A stretch of DNA of 6,917 bases from the NCBI GenBank assembly GCA_021784255.1, contig JAJXSZ010000169.1, positions 1 to 6,917 of the forward strand, given 5' to 3'. The position numbers and the translations under genes were made by a program. Origin of the DNA: Pseudomonadota bacterium (GTDB lineage Bacteria > Pseudomonadota > Alphaproteobacteria > Acetobacterales > Acetobacteraceae). The notes beneath the pieces are model-generated. The model was not told the origin of the DNA. It made no database searches and was given only the letters and a program-made list of their open reading frames with translations. This document shows, one piece after another, positions 1 through 6,917 of the stretch; position 1 is the first letter of the stretch, and every line of letters starts with the position of its first letter.

Positions 1-16
1 GCTAAATTTTCCCAAT

Positions 17-64
17 CAGGACATCCGGCCAGGTGATGCTACCTGGTCGGCTGTTGCTCTAGGC
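17..64. repeat. REP-like palindromic intergenic repeat, copy 1
   Basis: This 48-bp segment matches 4749-4796 in the same orientation at 39 of 48 positions by hand alignment, without gaps. Its core, 25-50, is a 10-bp stem (one G-T pair at 28/47) closed by a 6-base loop at 35-40. It ends in GCTCTAGGC, which is identical in both copies. The outer arm that pairs with GCTCT in copy 2 is degraded here. It lies about 180 bp beyond the clpB stop, in non-coding DNA. Short palindromic extragenic repeats of this style are common in alphaproteobacterial genomes. Membership of a particular named family is not established. Confidence 0.7.
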
Positions 65-205
65 CGGCGGCTGCGACGGGGCCGGCAAAAATGCCCCGCC
101 TGCTCCCGGATCGCCTTATGACAGGCCGTGTGGCGCACGGCTGTCCGCCCGCGGGGAGGTGCTCCTGGCGTCGGGCGCCGGGAACGCGCCATCCGCGGCC
201 TCGTT

Positions 206-234
206 CGCGGGGCCACCTCACGGGCGACCCCGCG
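206..234 (-). terminator. GC-rich hairpin just past clpB, possible weak terminator
   Basis: CGCGGGG (206-212) and CCCCGCG (228-234) form a perfect 7-bp stem around a 15-base loop. On the minus strand it starts about 10 bases after the clpB stop codon. No T-run follows on the minus strand, so it is not a classical intrinsic terminator. It could instead pause polymerase or protect the 3' end. In DNA this GC-rich such a stem can arise by chance. A second small stem, CGGGGC (77-82) with GCCCCG (93-98), lies further downstream and also lacks a T-run. Confidence 0.3.
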
Positions 235-243
235 CCTGACGGC

Positions 244-2826
<2,583 letters not shown>

Positions 2827-2869
2827 ATCCTGTCCCTCTGCTTAGGCGACTGGTCGGGCGAACGGCCCT

Positions 2870-2897
2870 GCCCCGCCCCTCCAGGAGGCGACGGGGC
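2870..2897 (-). promoter_or_regulatory. Strong hairpin in the clpB 5' leader
   Basis: Read on the minus strand, GCCCCG (2897-2892) pairs with CGGGGC (2875-2870). The stem continues with a T-G and a C-G pair, skips one bulged G, then adds three more pairs around a 5-base CCTGG loop. It lies between the candidate promoter and the start codon, about 43 bases upstream of the ATG. It does not include the GAGGGA ribosome binding site, so it is not an obvious RNA thermometer. The same DNA would also form a hairpin in any plus-strand leader of the MOSC gene that begins upstream of it. Confidence 0.35.
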
Positions 2898-2915
2898 GGC
2901 TATCCCGTGCCCAGG

Positions 2916-2944
2916 AAATGGGCAATGCTGCGCCGCCGCTCAAG
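2916..2944 (-). promoter_or_regulatory. Candidate sigma-32 (RpoH) heat-shock promoter of clpB
   Basis: The minus strand carries CTTGAG (2944-2939) and GCCCATTT (2923-2916), separated by 15 bases. The known sigma-32 pattern is a CTTGAA-type -35 and a CCCCATnT-type -10. Each element here differs by one base, and the spacing is one or two bases longer than in E. coli groE. Transcription would begin near 2909, leaving an ~80-base leader. ClpB is a classical RpoH target, so such a promoter is expected here. I see no comparable housekeeping promoter for the plus-strand gene. Confidence 0.5.
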
Positions 2945-2972
2945 AGCCTCGTGGCGCCTCCAGGGACATATC

Positions 2973-3728
2973 ATGCGCGTCGAACGCCTCTATCGCTACC
3001 CCGTGAAGGGCCTCACCGCCGAGGCGCTGGACGAAGCGCAGGTCAAGCCCGGCCGCGCCATTCCCTGGGACCGCGCCTTCGCGCTCGCGCAGGGCGATTC
3101 CCTGTTCGACCCCGAGAAGCCGGGCTGGCGGCCGAAGACCGAGTTCATGTGCCTGCGCGCCAACGCCGCCATCGCGGCGTTGCAAGCCAGCTTCGACCCC
3201 TCGACGGGTACGTTGCTGATCCAGGCCCCGGACGGTTCCCGCGTGGCCGAAAACGCGCTCAGAGCGGAGGGAAGGGAACGCATCGGCGCCTGGCTCACCC
3301 GCTTTCTCGGCCCGGAGGCGCGGGGCACGCCGCGCTTCTATCACATCGAGGGGCACAGTTTCGGCGACCAGAAGCATCAGGTCGTCTCGCTCATCAACCT
3401 GGCCAGCCTCGCCGAGTACGAGGCGAAGCTCGGCGCGCGCCGCCACAAACGCCGCTTCCGTCCCAATATCTGGTTCGACGGCGCCGCGCCGATGAGCGAG
3501 CTCGGGTGGATCGGCCGCGAGCTGCTCGTCGGCACGGCCCGCCTGCGCATCACCCGCCGCATCCCGCGCTGCCCGGCGACGGAAGTGAACCCGATCACCG
3601 CCGTGCGCGACGCCGACCCGGTGGCGGAGCTGAAGCGCCTCTACGGCCATGCCGATCTTGGCATCCATGCCGAGGTGGTCGAGGCCGGACGGATCGCGCC
3701 GGGCGACGCGATCGAAATCCTGTCCTGA
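2973..3728 (+). CDS. MOSC-domain protein (YcbX/mARC-like, molybdenum-cofactor binding)
   Basis: MOSC proteins such as bacterial YcbX and mitochondrial mARC bind molybdenum cofactor; characterised members reduce N-hydroxylated compounds, often with an electron-donor partner. The 251-residue product has a MOSC_N beta-barrel from residue 1, with the typical YPVKGL motif at 9-14, and a C-terminal MOSC domain from about 135 to 250. Within that domain are RFRPNIWFDG (161-170), the RCPATEVNP segment (199-207) with Cys200 at the position that ligates molybdenum in the family, and a closing GIHAEV...G.I..GD stretch (230-245). I see no fused ferredoxin domain and no signal peptide. The ATG at 2973 is chosen because AGGGA (2962-2966) precedes it and homology begins at once; an upstream in-frame ATG at 2907 would add 22 unrelated basic residues. 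The substrate cannot be read from the sequence. Confidence 0.88.
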   Translation: MRVERLYRYPVKGLTAEALDEAQVKPGRAIPWDRAFALAQGDSLFDPEKPGWRPKTEFMCLRANAAIAALQASFDPSTGTLLIQAPDGSRVAENALRAEGRERIGAWLTRFLGPEARGTPRFYHIEGHSFGDQKHQVVSLINLASLAEYEAKLGARRHKRRFRPNIWFDGAAPMSELGWIGRELLVGTARLRITRRIPRCPATEVNPITAVRDADPVAELKRLYGHADLGIHAEVVEAGRIAPGDAIEILS

Positions 3729-3745
3729 CCGCGCGCAGAGCAAGC

Positions 3746-4690
3746 ATGGCCCGTTATCCGAGCCTCGATCCTGACGCGTGGCGCGTCCTGGAGATGATCC
3801 GCCTTGCCGACCGTCCGCCCTATGAGACGCTGACGCCGGCCGAGGCGCGCGCGCTGCAGGTCGCCGCCATGCCCATCCTGCAGCCGCCGGCGGCAGAGGT
3901 CGCGCAGGTCCGCGCCGTGGTCGCGGACGGTGTCGCCTGCCGCCTCTACCGCCCGCTGGGTTCGGGCGCCGGCGATGTGCTGGCGGGCCTCGTCTTCCTG
4001 CACGGCGGCGGCTGGATGATCGGGTCGCTCGATACCTACGACGTGGTCTGCCGCAGGCTCGCCAACGATGCCGGGGTGGCGGTCGTTGCGGTCGATTACC
4101 GGCTGGCGCCCGAGCACCGTTACCCCGCGGCGGTCGAGGATGCCGCCGTCGCGACGCGCTGGATCGCGCGGGAAGCGCCGTCGCTCGGGATCGATCCGGC
4201 GCGGCTGGCGGTGGGCGGGGACAGCGCCGGCGGCAATCTCGCCGCGGTCATGGCGCTGATGGCGCGCGACGGCGCGCTGCCGCGCATCGCCTTCCAGCTG
4301 CTGATCTATCCCGCGACCGACATGGCGATGCGGATGCCCTCCTATGAGCGCATCGTCGCCGATTTCCCGCTCACCGCAACGACCGCGCGCTGGTTCCGCG
4401 ACACCTATAGTCCCGATCCGGGGTGCTGGACGGATTGGCGGGCCTCGCCTCTGCGCGCCGCGAGCCTTGCCGGCACGGCGCCCGCCTTCGTGCTCACCGC
4501 GGGCTATGACCCGCTGGTGGATGAAGGCCTCGCCTATGCGCGCCGCCTGGAGCACGAGGGCGTGCGCACCACGCTGCTGCACATGGCCGACCAGATGCAC
4601 GGCTTCATCACCATGGGCAGGATGGTCCGCGCGGCGGACACCGCGCTGCTGCACTGTGCCGCGGCGCTGCGGGCGGGGCTCGCGGTCTGA
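3746..4690 (+). CDS. Alpha/beta hydrolase, HSL (hormone-sensitive lipase) family esterase
   Basis: This 314-residue protein is probably a cytoplasmic carboxylesterase acting on short acyl esters. It shows the HSL-family pattern clearly: oxyanion-hole motif HGGGW (86-90), nucleophile Ser160 in GDSAGGN (158-164), Asp255 in DPLVDEG (255-261) and His285 in MHGF (284-287), so the triad is complete. The YRLAPEHRYPAA block (118-129) is also typical. Length is normal for the family (about 300-320), with an N-terminal cap and no signal peptide. It starts 17 bp after the MOSC stop on the same strand, so co-transcription is likely. The ribosome binding site is weak (AGAG near 3737-3740), which fits translation following the upstream gene. 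The family is called with high confidence; the natural substrate is unknown and the neighbours do not reveal it. Confidence 0.93.
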   Translation: MARYPSLDPDAWRVLEMIRLADRPPYETLTPAEARALQVAAMPILQPPAAEVAQVRAVVADGVACRLYRPLGSGAGDVLAGLVFLHGGGWMIGSLDTYDVVCRRLANDAGVAVVAVDYRLAPEHRYPAAVEDAAVATRWIAREAPSLGIDPARLAVGGDSAGGNLAAVMALMARDGALPRIAFQLLIYPATDMAMRMPSYERIVADFPLTATTARWFRDTYSPDPGCWTDWRASPLRAASLAGTAPAFVLTAGYDPLVDEGLAYARRLEHEGVRTTLLHMADQMHGFITMGRMVRAADTALLHCAAALRAGLAV

Positions 4691-4721
4691 GCCGGTCCGG
4701 CTCTGGCAGATCGGCGATACG

Positions 4722-4792
4722 CTGCTCTGGATTCCATGTTCTGCAGAGCAGGAAATCCGGCCAGATGAGTCCACCGGGTCGGATCTGGCTCT
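4722..4792. terminator. Overlapping hairpins between convergent genes, probable bidirectional terminator
   Basis: Two stems occupy the short space between the convergent hydrolase and MesD-like genes. Hairpin A pairs CTGCTCTG (4722-4729) with CAGAGCAG (4744-4751), eight perfect pairs around 14 bases. Hairpin B is the repeat: AGAGC (4745-4749) pairs with GCTCT (4788-4792), and inside it 4755-4762 pairs with 4777-4784, one pair being G-T. They share 4745-4751, so only one can form at a time. Neither is followed by a strong T-run. Transcripts arriving from either side would fold here, which fits transcription ending in both directions, but this is inferred from position. Confidence 0.5.
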
Positions 4793-4796
4793 AGGC
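4749..4796. repeat. REP-like palindromic intergenic repeat, copy 2
   Basis: This segment matches 17-64 at 39 of 48 positions. Unlike copy 1, it keeps both outer arms: the palindrome extends from AGAGC at 4745 to GCTCT ending at 4792. The core stem is imperfect towards the loop, with mismatches at 63/76 and 65/74 (last two digits of position). The CTAG inside the conserved GCTCTAGGC end contains the stop codon of the adjacent MesD-like gene (TAG, 4793-4791 on the minus strand). The element therefore reaches into the end of that reading frame. Confidence 0.7.
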
Positions 4797-5813
4797 TGCG
4801 AAGCGCGAACGCGCCAGCGCGGCGCCGGCGGCCAGCGCCTGCAGCTTCGCACGCGCCACGCGCCGTCCCATCGGCGCCATGCCGCAATTGGTGCAGGCGG
4901 TGATGCGATGCGGCGCAACGTGGCGCGCGGCCAGCTCCAGCGTCGCCGCCACCTGTTCCGGTGTCTCGACGACGTCGCTCGCGACGTCGATGGCGCCGAC
5001 CAGCACATCCTTTCCCGCGAGCAGCGCCATCAGCTCCGGTGGCACCCGGGAGTTGATGCACTCGAGCGAAACCTGGCCGATGGCGCTGTTCGCCAGGGCG
5101 GGGAAAACCGTCTCGTATTGCCGCCAGGATTGGCCGAGCGTGTCCTTCCAGGCGCGATTGGCATCGATGCCATAGCCATAGCAGATGTGCACCGCGGTGG
5201 CGGCGTTGACGCCGGCCGCGGCGCGCTCCAGGGCCTTCACGCCCCAATCCGCGGCCTGCGCGAGATAGACGTTGAAGGCGGGCTCGTCGAACTGGACGAC
5301 GTCGATGCCGTCGGCCGCAAGCGCGCGCGCCTCCTGGTTCAGGAGGTCGGCGAAGGCGAAGGCCATGCGCACGCGGTCGCCGTAATAGGCATCCGCCAGC
5401 GTGTCGACGAGCGTCATCGGACCGGGCAGGGTGAACTTGATCCGGCGTGCCGTGGCCGCACGCATGATCCGGGCCTCGGTCTCGTGCACGCGCCCGCGCA
5501 GCGCGAGCGGACCCACCACGGTCGGGCACAGCGCCTCGTAGCGGTTGTTACGGATACCGATCCTCTGCTTGTGCTCGAAATCGATGCCCTCGACCTGAGC
5601 GAGGAAGCCATGGACGAAATGCTGGCGCGATTGTTCACCATCCGTGACAATATCGAGGCCCGCCGCTTCCTGCTCCTTGATCCAGAGCAGGGTGGCATCG
5701 CGCTTGGCGTCCGCCAGCGCCGCGCCGCTGGCGCGCCATTCCGGCCACAGCTTGCCGGTCTCGGCAAGCCAGGCGGGTTTGGGCAGCGAGCCGGCGATGG
5801 TGGTGGGGAACAT
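4791..5813 (-). CDS. Short methionine synthase of the MetE C-terminal family, MesD-like
   Basis: The 340-residue protein corresponds to the catalytic C-terminal half of cobalamin-independent methionine synthase (MetE), without the N-terminal half used for methyltetrahydrofolate binding. It probably transfers a methyl group to homocysteine. The zinc ligands are all present: His209 and Cys211 (HICYGYG), Glu251 (SLEC) and Cys310 (TNCGMAP). AGSLPKP (7-13), DGEQSR (58-63) and QFDEPAF (174-180) match family active-site segments. The overall sequence resembles, from memory, the folate-independent MesD group, whose characterised members need the partner MesX (DUF1852) and oxygen; the methyl donor is unknown. 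No mesX flanks this gene. The ATG at 5813 has GGAGGGA (5824-5818) 4 bases upstream, filling most of the 12-base gap after the crotonase stop, so it is probably the last operon gene. Databases may label it 5-methyltetrahydropteroyltriglutamate-homocysteine methyltransferase, which may mislead. Confidence 0.85.
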   Translation of the reverse strand: MFPTTIAGSLPKPAWLAETGKLWPEWRASGAALADAKRDATLLWIKEQEAAGLDIVTDGEQSRQHFVHGFLAQVEGIDFEHKQRIGIRNNRYEALCPTVVGPLALRGRVHETEARIMRAATARRIKFTLPGPMTLVDTLADAYYGDRVRMAFAFADLLNQEARALAADGIDVVQFDEPAFNVYLAQAADWGVKALERAAAGVNAATAVHICYGYGIDANRAWKDTLGQSWRQYETVFPALANSAIGQVSLECINSRVPPELMALLAGKDVLVGAIDVASDVVETPEQVAATLELAARHVAPHRITACTNCGMAPMGRRVARAKLQALAAGAALARSRFAA

Positions 5814-5825
5814 GCGATCCCTCCG

Positions 5826-6641
5826 TCAGCGGCCGCGGAAGGCGGGCACGCGCTTTTCGAGGAAGGCGGCGACCGCCTCCTCGTGGTCCTCGGTGTTGTG
5901 CGCCATTCCCTGCATCAGCGCGCAGAGATCGAGGTAGTCCGGCAAGTCCATGCGCCGCGCGTAGGTCAGCAGGCGCTTGGTCATCCGCACCGTCCGGGGC
6001 GGCTTGGCGGCGAAGGCCGCGGCCATTTCGCGCGCGCGGGCCATCAGCTCGCCCGCGGGCAGCACCTCCAGCACCAGGCCGATCGAGAGCGCCTCGGCGG
6101 CCGCGATCGTCCGGCCCGAGAACGTCAGCTCCGCCGCGCGCTGATAGGAAACCCGCCGCTGCAGGAACCAGCCGCCGCCGTCGCCCGGAATGATGCCGAG
6201 ATTGATGAAGCTCTCGGCGAAGCTTGCGTGCTCGGAGGCGAGGCGCACGTCGCACATGGTGGCGAGGTCGCAGCCGGCGCCGATCGCCGGGCCGTTCACC
6301 GCGGCGATCGACGGGATCTCGAGCGCGGCCAGGCCGAGCGCCATGCGCTGGATGCCGGCCCGGTACTTGTTCTGCACGGTATAGACGTCGCCGGCGAAGG
6401 AGCCGGCTTCCCGGCTGCGCATGTGCTTGACGTTGCCGCCGGCGCAGAAAGCCGAGCCGGCACCGGTGAGGATCAGCACGCTCGCCGCTTCGTGCGCGTT
6501 GAGCCAGGCGCAGACGGTCGCGATCTCCTCGGCGAGCCGCGTGCCGGTCAGCTCGTTGCGCACGTCGTGGCGGTCGAGCGTGAGGGTGGCGATCCGCCCG
6601 TCGAGCCCGAGCTTCGAGTCGCGAAGCTCCGGGAGGTTCAC
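5826..6641 (-). CDS. Enoyl-CoA hydratase/isomerase (crotonase) family protein
   Basis: This 271-residue protein has the crotonase fold: oxyanion-hole segments FCAGGN (65-70) and NGPAIGAGCDLA (116-127), then FINLGIIPGDGG (145-156). Members act on acyl-CoA thioesters as hydratases, isomerases, dehalogenases or hydrolases. Aligned to rat mitochondrial enoyl-CoA hydratase, catalytic Glu144 is Asp125 here and catalytic Glu164 is Phe145, so a standard syn-hydratase mechanism is doubtful. Acidic alternatives nearby are Glu143 and Asp154; Asp154 is one residue beyond the place of the PaaG isomerase aspartate (PDAGG). An isomerase or another CoA reaction is therefore as likely as hydration. The start is GTG at 6641, with GGGAGG (6651-6646) 4 bases upstream. 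It overlaps the aminotransferase stop as GTGA, which implies coupled translation. The crotonase family call is firm; the reaction and substrate are not known. Confidence 0.9.
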   Translation of the reverse strand: MNLPELRDSKLGLDGRIATLTLDRHDVRNELTGTRLAEEIATVCAWLNAHEAASVLILTGAGSAFCAGGNVKHMRSREAGSFAGDVYTVQNKYRAGIQRMALGLAALEIPSIAAVNGPAIGAGCDLATMCDVRLASEHASFAESFINLGIIPGDGGGWFLQRRVSYQRAAELTFSGRTIAAAEALSIGLVLEVLPAGELMARAREMAAAFAAKPPRTVRMTKRLLTYARRMDLPDYLDLCALMQGMAHNTEDHEEAVAAFLEKRVPAFRGR

Positions 6642-6917
6642 GCTGCCTCCCGCCGCACGCCCGCCAGCGCCGTATCCACCGCCCCGCCGAGCCGTTCGAC
6701 GATCGCCTCGATGTGTTCGCGCTGTGCGATGTAGGGCGGTGCGATCACCACATGGTCGCCGCGCCGGCCGTCGATCGTGCCGTTCATCGGATAGACCGAG
6801 AGGCCCGCGTCGAGCGCCGCCTCGCGCACCCGGTCGTAGAGGCGGAATTTGGGGTCGAACGCTTCCTTGGTGGCGCGGTCCGCCACCAGCTCGATGGCCT
6901 GAAACAGGCCGCGCCCG
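6638..6917 (-). CDS. Class III (PLP-dependent) aminotransferase, C-terminal part only
   Basis: The frame is open to the right edge, so the start and the PLP-lysine region lie outside the window. The visible 92 residues begin GRGLFQAIELV and continue with an ATKEAFDP segment, a YDRVREAALDAGLSVYP segment, RRGDHVVIAPPY and a closing helix. This is the small C-terminal domain of fold-type I class III aminotransferases (omega-amino acid, GABA or beta-alanine type), often annotated as an aspartate aminotransferase family protein. The strand before the conserved PP reads HVVIAPP, where many omega-aminotransferases carry an Arg that holds the substrate carboxylate, so the donor may differ. The gene overlaps the crotonase start by 4 bp and is the upstream member of the operon. 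A GTG at 6886 is only a valine codon inside the domain, not the start. The substrate cannot be assigned. Confidence 0.85.
   Translation of the reverse strand, partial: GRGLFQAIELVADRATKEAFDPKFRLYDRVREAALDAGLSVYPMNGTIDGRRGDHVVIAPPYIAQREHIEAIVERLGGAVDTALAGVRREAA

Noticed and set aside
16..221. Small minus-strand frames of 60-66 codons downstream of clpB
   Set aside because: They are Arg/Pro-rich, have no visible ribosome binding site of note, overlap each other in different frames and run into the palindromic repeat. The region looks non-coding.
2907..2972. Upstream ATG that would extend the MOSC protein by 22 residues
   Set aside because: The extra residues are basic and unlike the family, they overlap the candidate clpB promoter, and the ATG at 2973 has a better ribosome binding site and begins directly with family sequence.
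2918..3745. In-frame extension of the hydrolase upstream through the MOSC gene
   Set aside because: That stretch is the MOSC gene read in another frame. Hydrolase-like sequence begins only after the ATG at 3746.
4344..6734. Open reading frame of 796 codons on the plus strand crossing the hydrolase end, the intergenic region, the MesD-like gene and the crotonase gene
   Set aside because: It is a GC-driven shadow: it runs antisense to two well-supported genes and out of frame with a third, and its translation is rich in Arg, Gly, His and Ala without any domain.

Overview
The window is high-GC DNA, coding on almost all of its length. Its codon use, ClpB sequence style and palindromic intergenic repeat suggest an alphaproteobacterium, perhaps a Rhodospirillales-type lineage. 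This is an inference from style; the window holds no rRNA or other marker. I find five complete genes, one partial gene and three short intergenic regions. I see no tRNA, rRNA, CRISPR array, transposase or phage gene.

Layout. Positions 1-243 are non-coding, with one copy of a ~48-bp palindromic repeat (17-64) and a GC-rich hairpin (206-234) just past the clpB stop. Positions 244-2826 (minus) encode the disaggregase ClpB. Positions 2827-2972 form a divergent intergenic region with a candidate heat-shock (sigma-32) promoter and a strong leader hairpin for clpB. Positions 2973-3728 (plus) encode a MOSC-domain protein, followed 17 bp later by an HSL-family alpha/beta hydrolase (3746-4690, plus). 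Positions 4691-4790 separate two convergent genes and carry most of the second repeat copy, whose edge contains the stop codon of the next gene. From 4791 to the right edge (minus) lies a tight three-gene run, transcribed right to left: the C-terminal end of a class III aminotransferase (6638-6917), a crotonase-family protein (5826-6641) and a short MetE_C-type methionine synthase resembling MesD (4791-5813).

How the genes may work together. ClpB is a stand-alone stress chaperone working with DnaK. The MOSC protein and hydrolase are probably co-transcribed, but I see no biochemical link. The aminotransferase and crotonase genes overlap by 4 bp, and the crotonase and MesD-like genes are 12 bp apart, so these three are very probably one operon. 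Its logic is unclear: an aminotransferase plus a CoA-enzyme suggests amine or amino-acid catabolism, while the last gene looks like homocysteine methylation. No MesX partner lies next to the MesD-like gene. The crotonase lacks both catalytic glutamates of classical enoyl-CoA hydratase.

I do not see clear evidence for a wholly new system. The best leads are the MesD-like gene without adjacent mesX, the unusual crotonase active site, the dispersed repeat that supplies a stop codon, and a possible second translation start inside clpB.
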